Assembly: GCF_000613245.1 (NCBI RefSeq)
Contig: NZ_HG964938.1
Span: 114,757 to 178,756, forward strand
Length of the DNA: 64,000 nt
Source: Mycobacterium asiaticum DSM 44297
GTDB lineage: Bacteria > Actinomycetota > Actinomycetes > Mycobacteriales > Mycobacteriaceae
Direction of reading: 5' to 3'
In this document: piece after piece, positions 1 to 7,726 of the stretch
Position numbering within the stretch: position 1 is the stretch's first letter
Layout: each line of letters begins with the position of its first letter
Program-made: the position numbers and the translations under genes
Notes under the pieces: model-generated
What the model was told of the DNA's origin: nothing
Databases searched by the model: none
What the model saw: the letters and a program-made list of their open reading frames with translations, nothing else

Positions 1-41
1 TCGCGTCCCGTCCCGCCCCCCCCCCGCGCGGCGGGCGGCGC

Positions 42-251
42 TCATCGGCCCTCATTGAGTGAGAGGACGCGGTAGCGGCCTTCGCGCACGGTGACGATGT
101 CGTGCAGTTGCTCGCGCTGCGGTTCGCAGGGTGCCAGCGCGGCGTCAGCCTCGGCGGCTTCGGCGGCGTTGGTCCAGTAAGTGATCTCGCAGCCTTCTGG
201 CGTCCAGCACAGCAGGGCGGTGGTTGCGGCCGCACCGTGATCGGTGTTCAT
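42..251 (-). CDS. Small hypothetical protein of the integrated element (69 aa)
   Basis: The protein is acidic and Ala-rich, with no membrane segment, signal peptide or recognised domain. It has an ATG start and a TGA stop. It lies downstream of the DNA polymerase gene on the same strand, separated by about 150 bases that include a C-rich repeat. It resembles the short accessory ORFs of mycobacterial prophages in size and position, but I do not recognise a family and cannot assign a function. The competing plus-strand frame at 102-341 is low-complexity and less convincing. Confidence 0.5.
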   Translation of the reverse strand: MNTDHGAAATTALLCWTPEGCEITYWTNAAEAAEADAALAPCEPQREQLHDIVTVREGRYRVLSLNEGR

Positions 252-360
252 CGTGCTGTGTTAAGTGCGCAGGAGTCTGCGTATTCGCCAGAGCTTGACA
301 ACCCCAGACTTGCGTCTATTAATAAGATTTCAGGGTGGTAGGGAGGGAATAGATATAAAC

Positions 361-455
361 CCTTCCCCTTGACCCTGCTGATCCCCTTAACCTCCTCCAC
401 CGTCTTAACCACGCTGACCCCTCTGATCCCTCTGACCTCCCCGACCCTTTCGACC
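361..455. repeat. Degenerate C-rich tandem repeat (unit near CTGAYCCCY)
   Basis: The plus strand shows repeated pyrimidine-rich blocks of the form CTGACCCC, CTGATCCC and CTGACCTC, interrupted by TTAACC variants. On the minus strand this encodes the Gly/Arg/Gln-rich tail of the polymerase and runs past its stop codon at 405. Such a repeat probably grew by slippage. It might alternatively be a direct-repeat binding site; nothing in the sequence decides this. Confidence 0.55.
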
Positions 456-2180
456 GTCGAGGTCATTCAGAATTTCCGATATTCGCTCCCACATCACGCG
501 GCCCCGGGCGTCGGCATACCGGTCAGGCCAGGCGATGATTTCCACGTCGGTGTCAACCTCCAAGCCGTCCAGCACGATTAGGGATGCTTCGGCCATCGCG
601 ACGCGGGTAGCGGCGACCGTGTCGTCGATCGCGCTGGCATCGGCCTCGATCAGTACCGCGTCATGGACTGGAGCGCAGACCTGAATTCCTCTCTCGGTGG
701 CTAGGCAGCACGCCAACCGCAGCATCTCCGCGCCGTTGGCTTGCATGGGGAAATTTCTTAGCGTGGTCGGCCTCGGCGTGTTCTCTGTCCGCAACGTCCA
801 CCCGAACACCGTCGACAGATATCCGGCGAGTTGGCCGACGTTGACAGCGTGATCGGCCCACGCGGTGAACACCGGAAACGTTTGCGCCAGCTTGAGAAGC
901 AGGTGCTCGGCGTCGATCACCGACAGCCCGGTCCGCGCAGCCAGGCTCGCGGCCTGCATCCCGTAGTTGGTGCCCAGCACACAGGTCTTGCAAATATCCC
1001 GAATTGGTTTGTGGGACTGCTTGGTTGCGTCTGTTGGTGCGAGGCCGGCCATCTTGGCGAACGTCAAGTACGGGTCACCGGAGAGCACAGCGTTCAGCAA
1101 TGCCTGATCGCCGGAGAGCTTGGCGGCGATGTAGACCTCTTGGGACTTCCAGTCGACGTAGGCCAGGGCGCGGCCTTCAGGCGGTTTGATCAGGCCGCGC
1201 AGCCACACGCTCGGCCCGAAGATGAACTGGTTATTGCTGGGGGTATTGCGGCCAGTGGAAGCACCGAAAGGGCTCAACAGCGCCCGGTTTCGGTTATCCG
1301 GGCCGACAGCCAGTTTTTCTAGGCGAAGCTCGCTGAGCGCATGACGTACCTCTTTGAGTGGTTCTAGCGCCGGATATCGCTTCGCCATGTCGCGGAATGT
1401 GTCCTGATCCAGTTGCAGGCGGCCGGTCGGGGTCTTGGGCCAGTCGATGTGGTTATTGGCAAGGTATCCCGCAAAGAGTCCGGCCTTGAACGTCGTGCCG
1501 TCGTAGACGCCGTAATCGTTGTCTATGGCCCGGACCAGGTCGAGCTTTATCCCTGCCCAATGCTTCCGCAGACGCTCTAGCGTTGCGCTGTCAATCGGCA
1601 CGCCGGCACGTTCCATCCGAGCCGCCGCGGCCATGTAGCGGCCCCGCAGCAGCGCTTGACCTAAACCGTTGGGACGGGAGCAGATACCTGGCAGCATGCG
1701 TTCTAGAAGCGGCCCGAGCGGGTCAACGTCGGTTTGGCAGTAATCCAGAATGCGGTGGCGTTCTGTCGGTGTCCACGGCCCGCCGGCCATCACCAGGGCG
1801 CGCTCCTGGGTTTTGTGCTCCGCGGTGATCGACGCGATACCGTGATGCGATAAGGCGCTCAGCAGGCTGCGGCCATTGGGTAACTGAATTCCGTTGGTGG
1901 CGTTGCGGAATTCGGTGTACAGGTCCAGGATCCGCGTCGGCATCGGCCAGCCCAACTGAAGGAAACACCCGAGCTCGGCGGTGGCGAAGTAGGCCACGAA
2001 AAGGGTGTCGTCGTCAACCGGGAACGGCGGTACTGCGCCGAGTTCGTCGTGCCACAGCCGAATCAATTTGTTGGTGCCGAGCTCACGGGCGACCAGACAC
2101 ACCGGGACGGGCAGGGCCCCCGGCTCCGAGACGAACTCGAAGTCGAGGGCCCAGACCTCCCGAAACGGCAATCCGAGCAC
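405..2180 (-). CDS. Family A DNA polymerase with 3'-5' exonuclease domain, phage/plasmid type
   Basis: This 591-aa protein reads as a compact PolA without a 5' nuclease domain. The N-terminal part (about 1-200) looks like a DEDD exonuclease: an acidic D-x-E pair sits at residues 13-15 and a late YCQTD motif matches Exo III. The polymerase part has motif A (YVDWKSQE), an O-helix motif B ending NYGM, and motif C as VHDA rather than the common HDE. Polymerases of this size are typical of actinobacterial phages and plasmids. The GTG start is three bases past the stop of the upstream gene, so they are probably cotranscribed. The extreme C-terminus is a low-complexity Gly/Arg/Gln tail. Confidence 0.85.
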   Translation of the reverse strand: MLGLPFREVWALDFEFVSEPGALPVPVCLVARELGTNKLIRLWHDELGAVPPFPVDDDTLFVAYFATAELGCFLQLGWPMPTRILDLYTEFRNATNGIQLPNGRSLLSALSHHGIASITAEHKTQERALVMAGGPWTPTERHRILDYCQTDVDPLGPLLERMLPGICSRPNGLGQALLRGRYMAAAARMERAGVPIDSATLERLRKHWAGIKLDLVRAIDNDYGVYDGTTFKAGLFAGYLANNHIDWPKTPTGRLQLDQDTFRDMAKRYPALEPLKEVRHALSELRLEKLAVGPDNRNRALLSPFGASTGRNTPSNNQFIFGPSVWLRGLIKPPEGRALAYVDWKSQEVYIAAKLSGDQALLNAVLSGDPYLTFAKMAGLAPTDATKQSHKPIRDICKTCVLGTNYGMQAASLAARTGLSVIDAEHLLLKLAQTFPVFTAWADHAVNVGQLAGYLSTVFGWTLRTENTPRPTTLRNFPMQANGAEMLRLACCLATERGIQVCAPVHDAVLIEADASAIDDTVAATRVAMAEASLIVLDGLEVDTDVEIIAWPDRYADARGRVMWERISEILNDLDGRKGRGGQRDQRGQRG

Positions 2181-2183
2181 GAC

Positions 2184-2834
2184 CTAGCACTCCCCGGCGA
2201 GCTCCCTGATCACTTCGTGATCCGGGCGGTTGATCAGGTGGTGCTGGAACGCAATTTCGATCAGGTCACGGAAACTCTTCTCCGGCCATTGCGGAGTGCC
2301 CAGATCGCCCTTGGCGCGCAGCATCTCGTAGCCACCAAGATCGCGGCTCCAACTGAGCCGAACCCATGAGCGCTTAGCCTGTTCAGCTCCCTGAAGCGCG
2401 GTCTCGGCCACCCGCCGGCCGCTGTCGTTGCCCTCCATCGGCAACTTCACCGGCCACAGAAACACCGTGCCTCGCTTGGTGATTGCAACGAACAGGCGCG
2501 TTCTGCGGAGCTCGGGAAGCACCAAATGCTGAAGCTCTGGCACTACCAAGTAGCTGTCCTTGTCCATGCCACTGTCCCGCTCCAACAAAAGCGTGTCCAG
2601 CACAAAGTCGGGGTGCACCCGAAAGAACTCGGTGCGCTTCGGTCTGCGCACCGGAACAGCAGTCAGGACACGCTCGACCTCGATATCAGCCATCACTCCC
2701 ACGCGAAGCGCGGCCGGGTCAAACGGATCGACCGACGCGTTCGGATCGGCCGGCGCTTTCGCATCGTCCGCGGGATCGGTCCCATTCAGTGAGTACTGCG
2801 GTTCAGTTGAGGCTGGCGGTTGAATCATTGTCAT
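2184..2834 (-). CDS. Hypothetical protein upstream of the element polymerase (216 aa)
   Basis: The ATG start at 2834 is preceded by an AAGGAAG ribosome site about five bases away, so I prefer it to the TTG one codon earlier. The N-terminal 60 residues are Ala/Pro/Asp-rich and probably disordered. The rest is mixed alpha/beta with a basic stretch around VRRPKRTEFFRV and a central Leu/Val-rich segment, and has no membrane helix. It sits directly before the polymerase gene in one transcription unit, so a replication or DNA-handling role is plausible by position only. I do not recognise the family. Confidence 0.7.
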   Translation of the reverse strand: MTMIQPPASTEPQYSLNGTDPADDAKAPADPNASVDPFDPAALRVGVMADIEVERVLTAVPVRRPKRTEFFRVHPDFVLDTLLLERDSGMDKDSYLVVPELQHLVLPELRRTRLFVAITKRGTVFLWPVKLPMEGNDSGRRVAETALQGAEQAKRSWVRLSWSRDLGGYEMLRAKGDLGTPQWPEKSFRDLIEIAFQHHLINRPDHEVIRELAGEC

Positions 2835-2891
2835 CAAACTTCCTTTTCGGTCCGAATGTGTGGGTGGATGTGGAACGCTCGTGTAGAGGTT

Positions 2892-3434
2892 TCACGCGGC
2901 GCCCGGCGGCTCGGCCGCGTTACGAGCGAGCACGGCGTAATCAGGCCAACCTTCGACCTCGACGAGCAACCGCTGCTGCGGTTGCGGGGTGTCGAATAGC
3001 GCCTCCTGCACCCCCTTGGCCTTCGCCCTCGGTCGGCGGTATACCGGCGGCCGATCGAGGTAGCCCCCGCAGCGGTAGAGGTCTCCCGCGTCGTGCCGGT
3101 GCCGGTGGGAGTGGTAACGCCGCCACTCCGGCGGCACCGTCCCCTTCAACGCCTGAGCCAGAATCGGGCAACCAGGGCCGTGGTCGAGTACTCGGCGGGT
3201 TGCCTCGTCAGGCTGATGGCACGTCCCACACCAGCGCTCGCGCCAGAGATCCTGGGCGACCTGGCCGGGAAACACGCCAGCCAGCGGGTCCGCGCCGCCG
3301 CACAGCTCTCGAACCGCCGTTGCGCCCTTGGGCTGATCGGTGTGGGTGGTGCCTGCTGACTTGTGGTTGGACCCGGTGTCAGGAATGGCGCCGGGTTCTT
3401 CCCTTTCAGACGGCCCCACGCCGTCGCCGCTCAT
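2892..3434 (-). CDS. Hypothetical Cys-containing element protein (180 aa)
   Basis: The start ATG overlaps the stop of the upstream 75-aa gene as ATGA, which indicates translational coupling. The middle holds a CGTC pair followed by a GPGC about 20 residues later, which could bind a metal ion, and then a His/Arg-rich stretch (YHSHRHRHD). No enzyme motif is visible. The gene belongs to the same leftward operon as the polymerase. Function unknown; a DNA-binding zinc protein is one possibility suggested by the Cys/His content. Confidence 0.65.
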   Translation of the reverse strand: MSGDGVGPSEREEPGAIPDTGSNHKSAGTTHTDQPKGATAVRELCGGADPLAGVFPGQVAQDLWRERWCGTCHQPDEATRRVLDHGPGCPILAQALKGTVPPEWRRYHSHRHRHDAGDLYRCGGYLDRPPVYRRPRAKAKGVQEALFDTPQPQQRLLVEVEGWPDYAVLARNAAEPPGAA

Positions 3435-3658
3435 GCCGCACCCCCTTTACGGGCGGGGCGCAGCAGCTCGGCCAGCGCGGTGCGCTGCTGATCGCTCAGC
3501 GGCGGCGCTTCGGTGAGCACCTTCTCGATGTAGGCCGCGATCTTCGCGGCGTGTAGCTCGCGGCGGGCCTCGGTGATCTCGGGGTCACCGGTGGGGCGGC
3601 GAGAGGTCAGGCCACCGAGGCGGCCTTTGGCTTGCTTGACAGGCTTGACAGAAAGCAA
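3431..3658 (-). CDS. Small basic element protein; candidate excisionase by position
   Basis: The 75-aa product has a basic N-terminus (KQAKGRLGGLTSRR) followed by two predicted helices and a basic C-terminal tail. The TTG at 3658 is the best start; GTC/AAG codons nearby give no alternative. It is translationally coupled to the next gene by an ATGA overlap. In phiRv1 the directionality factor is a protein of about this size encoded two genes from the integrase. Size, charge and position make this a candidate, but I see no homology that proves it. Confidence 0.6.
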   Translation of the reverse strand: MLSVKPVKQAKGRLGGLTSRRPTGDPEITEARRELHAAKIAAYIEKVLTEAPPLSDQQRTALAELLRPARKGGAA

Positions 3659-3679
3659 CGGGCACTCCCAGCATCAGCT

Positions 3680-3710
3680 GGACACCCCGGCAGCTATTGC
3701 CGTGGTGTCC
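3680..3710. repeat. Perfect two-step hairpin between element genes
   Basis: Left arm GGACACC then GGCA, right arm TGCC then GGTGTCC, separated by a 5-base loop and symmetric 2-base bulges. It lies in the 119-base gap after the 169-aa gene and before the 75-aa gene on the minus strand. It could be a transcription terminator (without a U-tract) or a protein-binding site of the element. Confidence 0.55.
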
Positions 3711-3777
3711 AAACGGATGCCAGTCACCCGGATGCCCGGACCAGCGCGGCACGCGCGTAGGCGTACTGGCGATGAAC

Positions 3778-4287
3778 CTACGCGGTGGGTCCGACAGGCG
3801 GCGGATCGACACGCCGGGCCGCCGCGGCGATTTCGTTTCCGACGTCGTCGAAGTCGCGCATGCTCAGCACGCGCCGGCCAGCGTCGTCGAGCGGTGCGCC
3901 AGCGCCGCGGGCGTCGATGACCAGCCCGACCGTGCGCTCGGTCACCAGTTGCTTGCGGCCGCAGCCGGGATGGGTGCATTCGAATCGGAAGGTGTAGCCG
4001 GCCTTGCTCTCGGCGCGGCTGTCGATTCTGAGCGGGTCGTCCTTGCGGTCGGCGTTCCGCGGGCCGGCCGGACGCCACCGGAGTACCGGGCCTTGCACCC
4101 GTGGCGCCGGCCGCGGCGCCACCGACAGGCCCAGCGCCTGCCGTTGGGCGATTTGCTCCTCAATGGCCGTCTCGAAGCCGCTGCGGTCAATCGGGTCGGC
4201 GCGGCAGTCCTCGAACTCGCCCAACTCGACCGGCGGGTGCGGTTGCTTCCGCTTGCCGTCGCACACCTGAACGTAAAGCTGCCTCAT
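3778..4287 (-). CDS. Zinc-finger-like hypothetical protein coupled to the integrase (169 aa)
   Basis: The ATG at 4287 overlaps the TGA of the integrase gene as ATGA, which fixes this start; the longer frame reaching 4485 is only a shadow inside the integrase. The protein begins MRQLYVQVCDG, has a Pro/Arg-rich middle, and near residue 110 carries FECTHPGCGRK, a C-x4-C element with possible later ligands, typical of small phage zinc proteins that recognise nucleic acid. The C-terminal third is acidic and helical. It is the gene immediately downstream of the integrase, a slot that in related elements holds a small accessory protein. Exact role unknown. Confidence 0.7.
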   Translation of the reverse strand: MRQLYVQVCDGKRKQPHPPVELGEFEDCRADPIDRSGFETAIEEQIAQRQALGLSVAPRPAPRVQGPVLRWRPAGPRNADRKDDPLRIDSRAESKAGYTFRFECTHPGCGRKQLVTERTVGLVIDARGAGAPLDDAGRRVLSMRDFDDVGNEIAAAARRVDPPPVGPTA

Positions 4288-5759
4288 CGCCAATTCACCT
4301 GCACCCGTTCGGGATTGAACACGTGACCGCCCTTTCCCGTCGGGGCCACTGTGACGGTCATCAGCACGTCCATGACGGCGCGCAACCGATCCGGTGACAA
4401 CTGCTTGACCGCGGCGGCCGCTTCCAGTGTGCCCAGCGGGATGCCGTCGAACACCCGCAGCCGCTCGGTATCCTGTTCTTTGCATTCGATGGCGTCGATT
4501 TGCTGCTGTACCACCTCGGTGGCGATCTGCACCTGACGGCCGGTCAGCAGCCCGTTGGCGCGCTCCACCGCGAGCTTGTCCAACTCGCTGTAGAGGGTGT
4601 TCTTCTCCAGTCGCAGCCGCTCAGCCTCGGCCTCGTCGTGAACCTCGGCCTTGAGCAGGTCCACCGCGTCGGGCTTGGCCAACCGGCCCGCCACCAGACC
4701 GATGAGCAGTGGCTCAACGTGCTCGGCGCGCACCGAGCAGCCGCGACATTGCTTGCAGGCGTAGGTGATCGAATGCGCCACCTGCCCGCTATGGGGTTCT
4801 TTCTTCTGGCCTGCCTTGGGCCGTCCAGGCTTGCCGCCAGTCTTCTGCATCACCCACTGCCCTGACAGATAGCCGGCGCAGCCCGGTTTGCCACACCGCA
4901 TCACCCCGGTCAGCAGGTGCTGACGCACGCTCTTGCGGCCCGGCTTGCGGCCCGGCGCGTCTAGCACCGCCTGGGCGGCCCGCCACGTCGACTCGTCCAC
5001 CAGCGCCGGCCAGGTGCCCTTGCCGACGATCTCATTATTGTGGGCACGCAGACCGGCGTTGCGGGACTTGCGCAGGAACAGGCTCACGGTGGATGGGGTC
5101 CATGGCTTGCCGTTCAACCCGTAGGTGCCGGCCTCGTTGAACAGCCGCGCCACCTCGCGCAGCGACGACCCGGCCAGCACCGCCGCGTACGCCTGCCTGA
5201 CTAGCGGCGCCGTGACGGGGTCGGGCTGATGGGTGTCGCGGAGGTAGCCGAACGCCCGCGTCCACTTCGGGATGCCCTGCTCGGCGCGCTGGCGGGCGGC
5301 GCGGCGCATCCGGACCTTCATCATGGCGATCTCATGCTCGGACACCGCCGTCTTGATCTGCGCGGCCAACACCCCGGTCGGCGAGTACAGGTCGATGTCG
5401 CCCTGCCCGGTGGTAGCCAACAGAACTCGGCGGCCCAGCGCGGTGAAGAACCTGCGCAACTGTTCCAATTCGTGCATCATGCGCCAGCCGCGGTCCTGAT
5501 CCCACGCGGCGATGGCGTCGATCTTCCCGGCCTGCACGTCGGCCAGCAGACGATCCCATTCGGGTCGGTCCTTGCCGTTGGACGCCGAGCGGTCGTTGTC
5601 GACGTAATAGCCCACCGGGGTCCAGCCCTTGACTTCGCACAATGCGATGGTGTCCTCGCGCTGGCGCTCGACGCCTTCGCGCCTGTCCTTCGGGTCCGAT
5701 GAAATTCGGCAATAGCAACCGGCCCTGACCACGCCATTCTCGGCCTGAACAACACTCAT
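4284..5759 (-). CDS. Large serine recombinase, phiRv1-type integrase
   Basis: The 491-aa product is a large serine integrase that would join phage attP to chromosomal attB without a DNA repair step. The resolvase-type catalytic domain (about 1-150) has the nucleophile Ser20 in CRISSD and downstream catalytic arginines. The recombinase domain (about 165-270), a Cys-rich zinc ribbon (CGKPGC to CKQCRGC, about 290-345) and a coiled-coil with C-terminal tail follow. The C-terminal end (LRVFDGIPLGT, FNPERVQVNWR) matches my memory of the phiRv1 integrase Rv1586c closely. The start overlaps the truncated 13E12 frame by ATGA, consistent with insertion into the phiRv1 target family. Confidence 0.95.
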   Translation of the reverse strand: MSVVQAENGVVRAGCYCRISSDPKDRREGVERQREDTIALCEVKGWTPVGYYVDNDRSASNGKDRPEWDRLLADVQAGKIDAIAAWDQDRGWRMMHELEQLRRFFTALGRRVLLATTGQGDIDLYSPTGVLAAQIKTAVSEHEIAMMKVRMRRAARQRAEQGIPKWTRAFGYLRDTHQPDPVTAPLVRQAYAAVLAGSSLREVARLFNEAGTYGLNGKPWTPSTVSLFLRKSRNAGLRAHNNEIVGKGTWPALVDESTWRAAQAVLDAPGRKPGRKSVRQHLLTGVMRCGKPGCAGYLSGQWVMQKTGGKPGRPKAGQKKEPHSGQVAHSITYACKQCRGCSVRAEHVEPLLIGLVAGRLAKPDAVDLLKAEVHDEAEAERLRLEKNTLYSELDKLAVERANGLLTGRQVQIATEVVQQQIDAIECKEQDTERLRVFDGIPLGTLEAAAAVKQLSPDRLRAVMDVLMTVTVAPTGKGGHVFNPERVQVNWR

Positions 5760-6922
5760 GCACTAAAGCGTACTTCAAGCTGTCGGTATTGTTGGCGGCA
5801 CAGGCATTTGAGGTTCCCGAACACCGTCTTGCCGCCGGCACCGGGATCCTGGTGGTTGAAGGGGATGGTGTGGTCCAAGTCGCATCGGACGGCCGGCCGA
5901 CTGCATCCAGGAAAACGGCAGGTGAGGTCCCGGCATTGCACCGCGCGCACCAGCGCGGCGGGCGGCTGGTAATCCAGCGCCCGCACCGGGGTGGTGTAGG
6001 GATCGACCACGTGCACGGCAGCAGACGCGAGCAATTCGCGGACCTGTTCGGCGTCTATCACGCCATAGCCCATCAGATAGCCCGGCTCTGCGCCGTCGCC
6101 CAGCACGGTCTCCTCCCCAGCAACGACGTTGATCACCACCCGAGCACCACTGGGTGCCTGGTCATTGCCGTCGGATGCGGCCGGGCAGCCGGGATGACCG
6201 CAGCGGCAAGGCAATCGACGACCTTCGACCAGCGGACCAAGGGCATCGGCGCGACGCTGATCCATGGTGCGCGGGTCCGTGTCGCAGACCTGCTTGGCCA
6301 GGTGTGACAGCGCCTGATCAAACGCCGTGGCGATGGTCGCGGTAACCGTTCCGCTGACCTCGGCCATCCCGTTGTCCAAGTTGTCGATCCTGATGCGACG
6401 CTCGTCCTCGGCGGTCTCGCGACGCTCCCGCACGGCATCGGGATCGATCTTTTTGACCGCCGCGTCGACCTCGTTGATGATCCTTTGACGCGACCAGCCG
6501 TGCCAGTTGCCGATTCGTGCCGCGAGCCCCTCGTCCAGTTTTGAGATCAGCTCCTCGTCGCCGACCAACGCGGTGCGACTGATGATCAACCGCGCCGTGC
6601 GCCAGTCCACCCGCCCCTCCGAAAGCAGAGCCGCCAGCTTCGGCAAGCGGGTATCCAGTGCAGCCGCATCCAAGACCAGGTAGCTCGCCGCCAGTGGAGA
6701 GAGGTTCATCGCCGCCGCCACTTCGGCCTTGGTCTGGTCGAATCCGTCGATGTCGGAGTAACCCGGCTGACGCTCGGCGCGCTCCGCGCTGGCCGTCCGC
6801 TGCCGCAACAATGCCGCCACCGCCGCCATCCGCCGCGCCACCAGGATCGACTCTTGACGATGTGTCGACCCGATCGCGGCGATCAAGTCCGCCGGATCCA
6901 GATGGGCCGCAATATCGAACAT
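5756..6922 (-). pseudogene. 13E12/REP-family DUF222-HNH protein truncated by the element
   Basis: The N-terminal 300 residues are the DUF222 part of the mycobacterial 13E12 repeat family, and the HNH nuclease-like C-terminus begins normally (CRFPGC, DLDHTIPF, GNLKCLCR). After LCR the expected family continuation (FHHLLK) is replaced by a foreign tail ending at the integrase start codon, so the last His-containing part of the HNH fold is lost. ATG at 6922 is preferred over the upstream frame. The 3' half should lie at the other end of the integrated element. The native function of 13E12 proteins is not established; the family is best known as the phiRv1 attachment target. Confidence 0.9.
5785..5812. 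other. Attachment junction (attL or attR) of the element
   Basis: Homology to the 13E12 HNH domain stops here: the minus strand reads through the codons for NLKCLCR and then changes to sequence not found in intact family members, 25-40 bases from the integrase start codon. A serine integrase places its crossover in a short core at such a junction. The exact core cannot be fixed without the other junction or an empty site. Confidence 0.7.
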
Positions 6923-7036
6923 ATTTTCGATTCTAGTGCCGTCCACTGACGCCCTGCTGCGCAAAGCACCCGGGCTGTGGATAAACCCTCGCCGCACCTG
7001 AAAAGCTAGAGACAATCAGACACCGGAGGAACACCC

Positions 7037-7726
7037 ATGAGCTTGGTCGCCGGCCGCGGCCCACTGAGTGCCGCTCCCGCGGGCCGCTTTGCACCGCCGA
7101 TACCTGCAGAGGTGGTGTACATCGAACCCCATCCGCGCCGGATTCAGGCCGTCCACCAAGGGCGGACCGTCATCGACACCGAGAAGGCGCTGCTGGTGCA
7201 CCGGCGAAATCGCCCGCTCAGCTACGCATTTCCCACCGAAGACATCACCGGCTTGTCCACCGAGCCCGAGCCCGAAGCGCCCGGCTACGTGCACGTTCCG
7301 TGGGACGCGGTGGACGCCTGGTTCGAGGAGGGCCGCAAGTTGGTGCACTATCCACCGAACCCCTATCACCGGGTGGACTGCCGTCCGACCACCAGACGGC
7401 TGCGCGTCACCGTCCATGGCATCCCGCTGGTGGACACCGACGACACCGTCATCGTGTTCGAGACCGCGCTAGCGCCAAGGCTTTACGTGGCACCCAAGCA
7501 CGTCAGAACAGACCTGTTGCAGAAAACCGCGACCTCGTCGTACTGCAACTACAAGGGCGTCGCCACTTACTGGGCGGCCATCCTCGATGGTGACGCCGTC
7601 ATCGAGGACATCGCCTGGAGTTACGACGAACCGCTACCCGAAAGTTCCCTCATCAGAGGCTATTTGAGCTTCGATGCGGAAAAGGTTCAGCTCGAGGCGG
7701 AGTTGCCCGCGCCAGACGCGCCGTAA
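7037..7726 (+). CDS. Two-domain DUF427 protein
   Basis: The 229-aa product contains two copies of the DUF427 fold (about 30-120 and 125-220); the second has the diagnostic SSYCNYKGVATYW segment and a closing YLSFDAEKV. DUF427 proteins are small beta-rich proteins of unknown biochemical role, common in actinobacteria. A GGAGGAA ribosome site lies just before the ATG. It is transcribed away from the 13E12 gene and converges on the acyl-CoA dehydrogenase gene, overlapping its end by about 40 bases. A single-domain relative occurs at 41093-41467. Confidence 0.85.
   Translation: MSLVAGRGPLSAAPAGRFAPPIPAEVVYIEPHPRRIQAVHQGRTVIDTEKALLVHRRNRPLSYAFPTEDITGLSTEPEPEAPGYVHVPWDAVDAWFEEGRKLVHYPPNPYHRVDCRPTTRRLRVTVHGIPLVDTDDTVIVFETALAPRLYVAPKHVRTDLLQKTATSSYCNYKGVATYWAAILDGDAVIEDIAWSYDEPLPESSLIRGYLSFDAEKVQLEAELPAPDAP

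Larger units (their letters stand above)
1..5800. mobile_element. Integrase-end portion of a phiRv1-like integrated element
   Basis: All genes from the left edge to about 5.76 kb are on the minus strand, several overlap by ATGA, and they include a large serine recombinase and a phage/plasmid-type DNA polymerase, none of which belong to the core mycobacterial block further right. The recombinase start abuts and overlaps the truncated 3' end of a 13E12/DUF222 gene, which is the known target family of phiRv1. I infer that this is one end of an integrated prophage or integrative element. Its far end lies outside the window, so its total size and whether it has virion genes cannot be judged. Confidence 0.82.

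Noticed and set aside
3585..3812. 75-aa minus-strand frame with Cys/His residues
   Set aside because: It overlaps two better-supported genes, has no ribosome site and runs through the hairpin.
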